A DNA stretch of 8,997 bases from Prevotellaceae bacterium UBA711 (GTDB taxonomy: Bacteria > Bacteroidota > Bacteroidia > Bacteroidales > Bacteroidaceae): NCBI GenBank assembly GCA_002297545.1, contig DBLZ01000063.1:1-8997 (forward strand). Reading direction: 5' to 3'. Below, one piece after another: positions 1 to 5,404 of this stretch. Every line of letters starts with the position of its first letter. Position 1 is the first letter of the stretch. The notes beneath the pieces were generated by a model. That model saw only the letters and a program-made list of their open reading frames with translations, did not search any database and was not told the DNA's origin. The position numbers were made by a program, and so were the translations under genes.

Positions 1-818
1 ACATGATCGACTGCGGAGAAGGTCTGCAGACCACCATGCAAAGAGCCGGACTTAGCATGCTCAAGGTCGGCCACATATTCATCAGCCACAACCATGGCGA
101 CCACGTATTCGGCCTGCCAGGTCTCATCAGCACCATGGCCCTGCTGGGGCGTACTGCCCAACTCCACATCCACGGCCCCAAGGAGTTGGGGGAATTCATA
201 GACTGCGTCGTACGAATCTATTGCAGCAGCATGGACTACGAAGTCATCTTTCACCCCATAAACACGCACGAACATTATACCATATACGAGGACAGGAGCG
301 TGGAAGTCTGGTCACTACCCCTGAACCACCGCGTCCCCTGTGCGGGCTTCCTGTTCCGCGAGAAGCAGGCCCTGCCCCACATCAGGCGAGAGATGATAGA
401 TGCCTTCAACATACCCGTCAGCCAGATCAACAACATCAAGGCCGGAGCCTCGTGGACAACGGAGGACGGCACACTCATTCCACACGAACGTCTCACCACG
501 CCACCAGAGCCTGCACGCTCCTATGCCTACTGTTCCGACACACGTTTCCGCCCCGAAGTAGCCGAGCTGATACAGGGAGTGAACCTACTGTACCACGAAG
601 CCACATTCCCTCAAGACATGCTCCAGCAGGCACAAAGCACCATGCACAGCACCACCACCGAAGCCGCCACCGTGGCCCGCATGGCCAACGCAAGGAAACT
701 GATCATCGGCCACTTCTCGGCACGCATCAAGGACGAGGACGCCATGCTACAGGAGGCCAAAAGCACGTTCCCTGAGACTCTTTTGGCAAGAGAAGGCATG
801 AAAGTATACATTTTTTGA
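1..818 (+). CDS. rnz: Ribonuclease Z, 5'-truncated by the window edge
   Basis: Ribonuclease Z is a zinc-dependent metallo-beta-lactamase-fold endonuclease that matures the 3' ends of tRNA precursors in the cytoplasm. The visible part has 271 residues counted from the Met at base 3. That Met lies in the internal family motif MIDCGEG, so it is not the true start; about 30-35 N-terminal residues should lie upstream. Metal-binding signatures are intact: HNHGDH at residues 29-34 followed by FGLPGL, a His in LNHRVPCAGF near 109, Asp in YCSDTRF at 179, the HST segment near 215 and His in GHFSARI at 237. The C-terminus (stop TGA 816-818) looks complete. No hairpin separates it from the next gene, so its transcript may read through to the terminator at 1215-1255. 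The family assignment is firm; tRNA processing is inferred from the family. Confidence 0.95.
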   Translation, partial: MIDCGEGLQTTMQRAGLSMLKVGHIFISHNHGDHVFGLPGLISTMALLGRTAQLHIHGPKELGEFIDCVVRIYCSSMDYEVIFHPINTHEHYTIYEDRSVEVWSLPLNHRVPCAGFLFREKQALPHIRREMIDAFNIPVSQINNIKAGASWTTEDGTLIPHERLTTPPEPARSYAYCSDTRFRPEVAELIQGVNLLYHEATFPQDMLQQAQSTMHSTTTEAATVARMANARKLIIGHFSARIKDEDAMLQEAKSTFPETLLAREGMKVYIF

Positions 819-826
819 GAAAAAGA

Positions 827-858
827 CTTGTGCATATAAAATAAAAAGAGTACTTTTG
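827..858 (+). promoter_or_regulatory. Bacteroidetes-type promoter of the small secreted-protein gene
   Basis: A perfect TAnnTTTG -7 element (TACTTTTG, 851-858) lies exactly 20 bases downstream of a TTG -33 element (828-830). This is the promoter form known for the Bacteroidetes primary sigma factor. Transcription should start around 863-866, leaving a leader of under 20 bases before the ATG at 882. The region 811-880 is clearly richer in A and T than its surroundings. The same 20-base spacing occurs in both other promoters of this window. Confidence 0.8.
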
Positions 859-881
859 CGTTAGCGAATAACACGAAAGAC

Positions 882-1184
882 ATGAAGAGACTTTACATCA
901 TAGCCATATCGCTCTTCCTATTAGGAACTATGCCGTCAGTGGCTGTTGCCCAAACGGACGACGAGGTAGAGGCAGAGTTGAATGCCGTGACCTTGAACGT
1001 ACGCGACGGTAAAGTCCACGTGACCAATGCCGAGGGCAAGAACCTGGAGATATACAACCTCACCGGTGTACGCGTCTCGCTGATACGCATAGACAACAAC
1101 GACAAACATATAAACCTCAATCTCAGTCGTGGATGCTATATTCTGAAGGTAGGCAAGGTAGTCCGCAAGGTTACCATTCTGTAG
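882..1184 (+). CDS. Small secreted protein consisting of a T9SS CTD-like domain
   Basis: A 100-residue protein. Residues 1-23 look like a signal peptide: MKR, a hydrophobic core (LYIIAISLFLLG) and a likely cleavage after AVA before Gln24. After a short acidic stretch (DDEVEAE) the rest forms a beta-rich module. LEIYNLTGVRV (55-65), INLNLSRGCYILKVG (77-91) and a final KVTIL match the pattern of type IX secretion C-terminal sorting domains: an IYxxxG segment, then a dL..GxYxlkv segment and a terminal KV strand. There is essentially no cargo domain ahead of it. It starts at the ATG just behind a good promoter and is followed by a strong terminator, which supports a real gene. It might instead be a short periplasmic beta-sandwich protein of the DUF3244 type. 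The exact family and function are unknown to me; T9SS export is inference. Confidence 0.8.
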   Translation: MKRLYIIAISLFLLGTMPSVAVAQTDDEVEAELNAVTLNVRDGKVHVTNAEGKNLEIYNLTGVRVSLIRIDNNDKHINLNLSRGCYILKVGKVVRKVTIL

Positions 1185-1214
1185 CCATCGTCCCGACATA
1201 CGACAAACCGACAC

Positions 1215-1255
1215 ACATAGGCGTCACCATCCTCCGATGGTGACGCCTATGTTTT
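1215..1255 (+). terminator. Intrinsic terminator with a perfect 17-bp stem
   Basis: The arms ACATAGGCGTCACCATC (1215-1231) and its exact reverse complement (1236-1252) enclose a four-base loop, CTCC. A short T run (1252-1255) follows on the plus strand. It lies 30 bases past the stop of the small secreted-protein gene and should end that transcript plus any read-through from the RNase Z gene. The minus-strand side lacks a T run, so termination is likely one-directional. A C-rich, G-poor stretch follows directly (about 1259-1300). Confidence 0.88.
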
Positions 1256-1322
1256 GGGCACGCCCCACCCTCTCACACAGCCACACACCATTTTCTCCAC
1301 GCCATACAGCGAACCGACCAAC

Positions 1323-1370
1323 GCCACGTGACCAACAAGCCAGGCAGACACACGCCGAAAGGCCACGTGA
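1323..1370. repeat. Pair of GCCACGTGA direct repeats
   Basis: GCCACGTGA occurs at 1323-1331 and again at 1362-1370, 39 bases apart. Each holds the six-base palindrome CACGTG. They stand just upstream of the 22-bp-phased array. Two nine-base matches so close together are suggestive but could be chance; no function can be assigned. Confidence 0.4.
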
Positions 1371-1380
1371 AGACGGAGAA

Positions 1381-1468
1381 ATAAACCGGTTTATCGCAGC
1401 CGACGAACCGGTTTATCCGTCCACACAAACCGGTTTATTCAAGGCAACAAACCGGAATATCTTGCCAT
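1381..1468. repeat. Four-unit 22-bp-phased palindromic array
   Basis: Four motifs built on AAACCGGTTTAT lie at 1381-1394 (ATAAACCGGTTTAT, a perfect 14-base palindrome), 1405-1416 (GAACCGGTTTAT), 1427-1438 (AAACCGGTTTAT) and 1449-1460 (AAACCGGAATAT, degenerate). The centres of the CCGG cores are at 1387.5, 1409.5, 1431.5 and 1453.5, exactly 22 bases apart each time. About 14 bases per unit are conserved and about 8 vary freely, so this is not a simple recent duplication of the whole unit. The 22-base period is not a multiple of three, which argues against a protein repeat. It equals roughly two helical turns, placing the palindromes on one face of the DNA. A phased protein-binding array or a mobile minisatellite are the options I can name. 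Confidence 0.85.
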
Positions 1469-1579
1469 CGGTCCACTGCGTGTCCTGCGGAACGCCATGG
1501 AGATGCGCCGCCAGACCCGCGGCGACATCGGAAAGCCAGTACGAAACCGAAGATCCGAAAGCAAGCCTGTTGCAATACA

Positions 1580-1630
1580 ATACGCCCACGATATTCACTA
1601 TTCCATTGATAGCGAACGTCGCGGGCGTAT
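1580..1630 (-). terminator. Long 3' hairpin of the OB-fold gene; likely terminator or 3' RNA structure
   Basis: Read on the minus strand, 1630 to 1580 folds into a 22-position stem with a 7-base loop. It begins with eight pairs (AUACGCCC with GGGCGUAU) and continues with one A-C mismatch and three G-U wobbles. On the plus strand the three wobble positions become A-C mismatches, so the structure is much better as minus-strand RNA. It starts 24 bases past the OB-fold gene's stop codon, the right place for a terminator. The sequence after the stem (UGUAUUGCAACA) is only mildly U-rich, so termination is less certain than a stable 3'-end or processing structure. Confidence 0.6.
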
Positions 1631-1654
1631 CTTATGTGCAGATTACAGAGCCGT

Positions 1655-2071
1655 TTAGAAGGGCAGATCGTCTGCTCCGCCTGCTGCAAAGGGAGCGGAG
1701 TCGGCTGAAGCAGCACCAGACATAGAGACAGGAGCCGGAGCGCCGAACGGAGTAATATCGGGCGCGCCAACCGGAGCCTGTGGCACGGAAGCAGCAGTGT
1801 TGCGATCCACATTCCAGGCACGTATGCTGTTGTACCAACGTCCCTGATACTCGTGTGCATCTATATCGAAACTCACGCGCACCATCTCGCCGGGCTGTAT
1901 GTTGAATTGCTGTATCTTATCGGAGCCGAAGACCTCGAATACCATCTTGCGAGGAAATCTGTCCGTTGTGGTTTCCAATACATACGTACCCACACGCCAC
2001 TCACTGCCCGTGCGAGCCGAAGTACCGCCACGCTCAGGCAGCACTTGAATGATTTTGCCTATTAGTTCCAT
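1655..2071 (-). CDS. OB-fold SSB-like protein of the DUF3127 type
   Basis: A 138-residue protein. Residues 1-90 look like the single OB-fold of the Bacteroidetes DUF3127 family: MELIGKIIQVLPE, then VFEVFGSDKIQQF, VRVSFDIDAHEYQGRWYNSIRAW. Residues 91-130 are a low-complexity linker rich in Pro, Ala and Gly. The protein ends in GGADDLPF, very like the acidic-hydrophobic tip (DDDIPF) with which bacterial SSB recruits repair and replication proteins. This layout of OB-fold, disordered linker and acidic tip is the SSB layout, though the OB-fold is not a classical SSB sequence. It is transcribed divergently from dnaN from a mirror-image promoter. The start ATG (2069-2071) lies about 15 bases from the predicted transcription start. 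Single-stranded DNA binding is inference; family membership is from memory of the pattern. Confidence 0.88.
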   Translation of the reverse strand: MELIGKIIQVLPERGGTSARTGSEWRVGTYVLETTTDRFPRKMVFEVFGSDKIQQFNIQPGEMVRVSFDIDAHEYQGRWYNSIRAWNVDRNTAASVPQAPVGAPDITPFGAPAPVSMSGAASADSAPFAAGGADDLPF

Positions 2072-2092
2072 TATTCGTCTTTTTATTCCTCA

Positions 2093-2124
2093 CAAAGTTA
2101 AGACAATTTAGCCACACCGGCAAA
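2093..2124 (-). promoter_or_regulatory. Promoter of the OB-fold gene, minus strand
   Basis: On the minus strand, TTTG (2124-2121) is followed after exactly 20 bases by TAACTTTG (2100-2093), a perfect TAnnTTTG element. Transcription should begin near 2086, about 15 bases before the ATG at 2071. Its -33 element lies inside an inverted-repeat arm shared with the dnaN promoter region. Confidence 0.82.
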
Positions 2125-2153
2125 AATAGGTCGCTTTTTTTTTGCCCGTGTGG
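2112..2153. repeat. Inverted repeat between the two divergent promoters
   Basis: CCACACCGGCAAAAA (2112-2126) and TTTTTGCCCGTGTGG (2139-2153) are reverse complements with one mismatch in 15, around a 12-base centre. Each arm carries the -33 element of one promoter (2121-2124 and 2141-2144). The dyad axis (2132.5) is also the axis of both -33 and both -7 elements. This could be an operator for a dimeric regulator acting on both genes, or the by-product of a symmetric promoter pair. Confidence 0.75.
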
Positions 2154-2172
2154 TCAAAAACAAGTAAATTTG
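2141..2172 (+). promoter_or_regulatory. Promoter of dnaN and the downstream operon
   Basis: TTTG (2141-2144), at the end of a nine-base T run, is followed after exactly 20 bases by TAAATTTG (2165-2172), a perfect TAnnTTTG element. Transcription should start near 2179, giving a leader of about 29 bases, rich in A and poor in G, before the dnaN ATG at 2208. I see no comparable promoter in the gaps further right, so this one probably serves the whole plus-strand gene series. Confidence 0.85.
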
Positions 2173-2207
2173 CACGGAATACACAACAACATTACAAGTG
2201 ATAAAGT

Positions 2208-3332
2208 ATGAACTATAAAGTATCGAGCTCCGCTCTCAACAGCCGTCTCTCCTGCGCCAGCAAAGTGTTGGCCAGCAAGAACTCCATGCCCATCCTCGAC
2301 TGCTTCCTGATAGAGGTCAATGCCGACGGGCTGATGAACATTACCGCCAGCGACTCCGAGAAGTGCTACATAGCCAGCCTTCCCCTCCTGGAACACGACG
2401 GCACAGGACGTTTCTGCGTGCCGGCCAAGACGTTGATGGAGAGCATGCGCGAAATACCGGAGCAGCCCATCACTTTGGAATTGAACGAGAACACTTTCGA
2501 GCTTCGCTGCAAACATAGCACCGGACAGTTCTCCATCATGGCACAGAGCGCAGAGCCCTATCCCGCTCCACGTCCGGTGGAGGAAGGCAATGTCGTCAAC
2601 ATCTCAGCCGAAATCCTACTCTCAGGCATCAACAGCTCCCTGTTTGCCACGGCCAACGACGAGGTGCGCCTGGTTATGAACGGCATATATCTGGACATCA
2701 AGCCCGACCACCTGATCTTTGCCGGCACCGACGGCCGCAAACTGGTGAAGTACATCAACCGCAACATACAGCCCGGCTTCGAAGGACACTTTATCCTGCC
2801 CAAGAAGGTGGCTACGATCCTGAAAGCCGTCCTGTCCAAAGACGAAGAAAACATCCGCATAGTCTACACCACCGACCGCGCCACCATCACCACCGCGGAC
2901 ATGACCATGCACTTCCGCCTGATAGAGGGCAACTACCCCAACTACAATGCCGTAATCCCAACCAGCAACCCATATCATGCCACACTGGACCGTCAGGCCT
3001 TTGCCAGCGCCTTGAAACGCGTGAGCGTATGCTGCAACAAGAGCAGCGGCCTGGTGAAACTGGAACTCAGGCAGAACGAGATATGTCTCACCGGTAAGGA
3101 CAACGACTACTCCACCAGCGCCGAGGAACATCTCACCTGCGAATACGACGGCAACCACATCAGCATCGGCTTCTCCTGCCAGTTCCTCATAGAGATATGC
3201 AGCATTCTCGAAAGCGAGAACATCATACTCGAGCTGGCCGACCCCAGCCGCCCCGGACTGGTACGCCCGGCACAGGAGCCCGAGAACGAGGAGCTGATCA
3301 TGTTGCTCATGCCAATGCGCGTAGAAGAATAA
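2208..3332 (+). CDS. dnaN: DNA polymerase III beta subunit (sliding clamp)
   Basis: The beta clamp is a ring-shaped dimer that encircles DNA and tethers polymerase III and many repair proteins to it. The protein has 374 residues, the normal length, divisible into the usual three clamp folds of about 120 residues each. Recognisable family features include the N-terminal SSALNSRLSCASKVLASKNSMPILDC-like region (residues 6-31; clamp domain 1), YLDIKPDHLIFAGTDGRKL in domain 2, MHFRLIEGNYPNYNAVIP before domain 3, and the C-terminal LLMPMRVEE, whose MPMR is the clamp C-terminal signature next to the partner-binding pocket. It is the first gene of the plus-strand series and divergent from the OB-fold gene. 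No Shine-Dalgarno sequence precedes the ATG. Only 34 bases separate its stop from the next start. Confidence 0.98.
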   Translation: MNYKVSSSALNSRLSCASKVLASKNSMPILDCFLIEVNADGLMNITASDSEKCYIASLPLLEHDGTGRFCVPAKTLMESMREIPEQPITLELNENTFELRCKHSTGQFSIMAQSAEPYPAPRPVEEGNVVNISAEILLSGINSSLFATANDEVRLVMNGIYLDIKPDHLIFAGTDGRKLVKYINRNIQPGFEGHFILPKKVATILKAVLSKDEENIRIVYTTDRATITTADMTMHFRLIEGNYPNYNAVIPTSNPYHATLDRQAFASALKRVSVCCNKSSGLVKLELRQNEICLTGKDNDYSTSAEEHLTCEYDGNHISIGFSCQFLIEICSILESENIILELADPSRPGLVRPAQEPENEELIMLLMPMRVEE

Positions 3333-3366
3333 CCAAGGGACGGCAAAACGTTTGGATATACAAGAC

Positions 3367-4137
3367 ATGAAACTGAACCTGACCAAACCCATCATATTCT
3401 TCGACCTGGAGACCACAGGCATAGACGTGGCCACGGACCGCATCGTGGAGCTTTCCTTCGTCAGACTTGAGCCAAACGGCAATCGTCAGTCCATGACCAT
3501 GCGCCTCAACCCCGAAAGACACATCCCTGCCGAGGCCAGCGCCGTACACGGCATATACGATGCCGACGTGCAGGATTGTCCCACGTTCCGCGACAAGGCA
3601 GAGGAGCTGAAGGGCATCTTCGACGGATGCGACCTTGCCGGCTTCAACAGCAACCGTTTCGACATCCCTCTGCTGGCCGAGGAGTTTATCCGCGCCGGGG
3701 TTGCCATAGACCTCAACAGCCCGCGCCGTGTGGACGTGCAGAACATCTACCACAAACTGGAGCAACGCACACTGATAGCCGCCTACAAGTTCTACTGCAA
3801 CAAGGATCTGGAGAACGCACACTCGGCCTTGGCCGATACCGAAGCCACGCTGGAGGTGCTGGAGGCTCAGCTGGACCACTATCCCGAGGACCTGGAGAAC
3901 GACATAGACTTCCTGGCAAAATACAGCAGCCGCGACAACTTCGTTGACTTTGCAGGACGCTTTGCCTACAACGAGAAAGGTGAGGAGATAGTAAACTTCG
4001 GCAAGCACAAGGGACGTCTGGTGAAAGACGTGCTCAGAGTGGAACCGAGCTACTACAACTGGATGATGCAGAGCGACTTCACCATGAACACCAAGCAGGT
4101 GCTCACACGCCTGAGATACAAATACAGTACAAAGTAG
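3367..4137 (+). CDS. DnaQ-like DEDDh 3'-5' exonuclease with ExoX-type C-terminal domain
   Basis: A predicted 3'-5' exonuclease of 256 residues. The DEDDh catalytic set is complete: D13 and E15 in FFDLETTG, D99 in GFNSNRFDIPLL, and H152 plus D157 in AHSALADTEAT. After the nuclease domain (about 1-170) comes a smaller module at about 195-240 with FGKHKG (211-216) and YYNWMM (229-234), resembling the C-terminal domain of ExoX-like and DUF3820 proteins. I chose the ATG at 3367 because homologues I remember begin MKLNL; a TTG at 3352 in the same frame would add five residues. It could serve in proofreading or repair; its place directly behind dnaN favours work with the clamp, which is inference. 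It is not the classical epsilon subunit by architecture. Confidence 0.92.
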   Translation: MKLNLTKPIIFFDLETTGIDVATDRIVELSFVRLEPNGNRQSMTMRLNPERHIPAEASAVHGIYDADVQDCPTFRDKAEELKGIFDGCDLAGFNSNRFDIPLLAEEFIRAGVAIDLNSPRRVDVQNIYHKLEQRTLIAAYKFYCNKDLENAHSALADTEATLEVLEAQLDHYPEDLENDIDFLAKYSSRDNFVDFAGRFAYNEKGEEIVNFGKHKGRLVKDVLRVEPSYYNWMMQSDFTMNTKQVLTRLRYKYSTK

Positions 4138-4163
4138 GGAGTGCCCTGCGCCACCAACCTCGC

Positions 4164-4210
4164 ATCCATCCTTCCTGCATAAACACAACTCCACCACACA
4201 CAACCGAACT
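4164..4210 (+). other. C/A-rich, G-poor leader of coaBC
   Basis: These 47 bases before the coaBC start contain only two G residues and no Shine-Dalgarno sequence, and should be unstructured as RNA. A similar stretch precedes recN (6327-6365), with the same mix of ACACAAC- and CACCAC-type runs. It may help ribosome entry, or act as a weak Rho-loading site; the sequence cannot decide between these. Confidence 0.4.
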
Positions 4211-5404
4211 ATGTTGAAAGGCAAGAAGATAGTTTTGGGTATCACCGGCAGCATAGCCGCATACAAGGCATGTACCCTCATACGCTTGCTCATAAAGCAA
4301 GGAGCCGAAGTGCAGGTGGTCATCACACCGGCCGGCAAGGAATTCATCACCCCCACCACACTCAGCGCACTGACGCACAAGCCTGTCGTGTCCGAATTCT
4401 TTGACCGCCGCGACGGCTCCTGGCACAGCCACGTGGACCTCGGTCTGTGGGCTGATGCCATGCTCATTGCCCCCTGTACGGCAGCCACACTGGGCAAGAT
4501 GGCCCACGGCATTGCCGACAATATGCTCATCACCACATACCTGAGCATGAAGGCTCCCGTACTGGTGGCTCCTGCCATGGATCTGGACATGTATGCCCAC
4601 GCATCCACTCAGGACAACCTCGACCTGCTTCGCCGGCGCGGCGTTACTGTCGTGGAGCCCGGATGCGGTTTCCTTGCCTCCACCTTGGAGGGAAAGGGAC
4701 GAATGCATGAGCCTGAGCACATCGTGGAGGAACTGGACGAATTCTTTGCCCGCCGCGACGGACGTCTGCGCAATCAGCGCATAATGATAACCGCCGGTCC
4801 AACGTACGAGAAACTGGATCCGGTGCGTTTCATAGGCAACTATTCCAGCGGCAAGATGGGCATAGCCTTGGCACGTGAGTGCGCATCACAGGGAGCCGAT
4901 GTGGAACTGGTGCTCGGTCCCTGTTCCGAAGCCCTGCCCCACTCCGGCCTGCTGCACGTCACACGGGTGGAGAGCGCAGCGGACATGTATGACGAAGCCA
5001 CACGGATTTTCCCCCTCTGCACCGCAGGTATCATGTGCGCTGCCGTGGCCGACTTCACCCCAAAGACTTGTGCAGGCGAAAAAATCAAACGCGAGGGAGA
5101 GCAGTTGGTACTAAGGCTGGATCCAACACGCGACATAGCCGCTGCCATAGGAGCCATCAAGACGCAGCAACAGAGACTGTGCGGCTTCGCCCTGGAAACA
5201 CATAATGCCATGGAACATGCCTGCGAGAAATTGGCTCGCAAGAAACTGGACATGATCGTCATGAACTGCCTCCAAGACCCAGGAGCCGGCTTTCAGGTGG
5301 ACACAAACAAGGTGACCATCATCACCGCCAAAGGGACAGAACCGTTGCCGCTCCTCAGCAAGAGAGAAGTGGCTGCGGAAATAATCAAGCGTTTCCTCCC
5401 ATGA
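4211..5404 (+). CDS. coaBC: Bifunctional phosphopantothenoylcysteine decarboxylase / phosphopantothenate-cysteine ligase
   Basis: CoaBC carries out two successive steps of coenzyme A synthesis: CoaB joins cysteine to 4'-phosphopantothenate using CTP, and the flavoprotein CoaC decarboxylates the product to 4'-phosphopantetheine. The 397 residues have both halves. CoaC (about 1-180) shows GITGSIAAYKA (10-20), the likely catalytic His74 in HSHVDLGLWAD, PAMDLDMY (121-128, the PxMNxxMW-type motif with Asp and Tyr variants) and Cys152 in GCGFLAS before GKGRM. CoaB (about 185-397) shows ITAGPTYEKLDPVRFIGNYSSGKMG-like residues (193-217) including N210, and AAVADF followed by GEKIKREG with the catalytic lysine at about 291-293. 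The stop TGA overlaps the next start as ATGA, indicating translational coupling. The gene begins 73 bases after the exonuclease gene. Confidence 0.97.
   Translation: MLKGKKIVLGITGSIAAYKACTLIRLLIKQGAEVQVVITPAGKEFITPTTLSALTHKPVVSEFFDRRDGSWHSHVDLGLWADAMLIAPCTAATLGKMAHGIADNMLITTYLSMKAPVLVAPAMDLDMYAHASTQDNLDLLRRRGVTVVEPGCGFLASTLEGKGRMHEPEHIVEELDEFFARRDGRLRNQRIMITAGPTYEKLDPVRFIGNYSSGKMGIALARECASQGADVELVLGPCSEALPHSGLLHVTRVESAADMYDEATRIFPLCTAGIMCAAVADFTPKTCAGEKIKREGEQLVLRLDPTRDIAAAIGAIKTQQQRLCGFALETHNAMEHACEKLARKKLDMIVMNCLQDPGAGFQVDTNKVTIITAKGTEPLPLLSKREVAAEIIKRFLP

Larger units (their letters stand above)
1256..1579. other. Gene-free interval with short repeats
   Basis: About 320 bases without a convincing gene. 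The open frames across it begin inside the terminator or the 1580-1630 hairpin, run into the repeat array or the OB-fold gene, and encode nothing I recognise. It holds, in order: a C-rich and G-poor stretch (about 1259-1300), two copies of GCCACGTGA, the 22-bp-phased palindrome array (1381-1460), and about 120 bases (1461-1579) in which I see only a weak six-base-pair stem (1506-1524). I find no promoter elements pointing in either direction. It separates two converging transcription units. Confidence 0.7.

Noticed and set aside
1381..1468. CRISPR array
   Set aside because: Repeats are about 14 bases with 8-base variable parts, far too short, and no cas gene is present in the window.
1506..1524. 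Short CGCCGC/GCGGCG stem
   Set aside because: Only six base pairs, no T run on either strand and no gene end nearby; likely chance in GC-rich DNA.
1413..1598. Minus-strand open frame of 61 codons downstream of the OB-fold gene
   Set aside because: It begins with GTG inside the 3' hairpin and ends in the repeat array; I recognise no family and see no promoter.
1237..1725. Plus-strand open frame of 162 codons across the intergenic region
   Set aside because: It starts inside the terminator hairpin, runs through the 22-bp array and into the opposite strand of the OB-fold gene, and its composition (many Pro, His, Arg, Thr) looks like non-coding translation.
3352..3366. TTG start of the exonuclease at 3352
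   Set aside because: It adds only five residues with no family support; the ATG at 3367 matches the MKLNL start of homologues I remember.
2622..3482. Minus-strand open frame of 286 codons
   Set aside because: Antisense shadow of dnaN and the exonuclease start; valine- and glycine-rich translation without a recognisable domain.
3307..4608. Minus-strand open frame of 433 codons
   Set aside because: It lies antisense to the exonuclease and coaBC genes, both well supported by motifs; long antisense frames are expected in GC-rich coding DNA.
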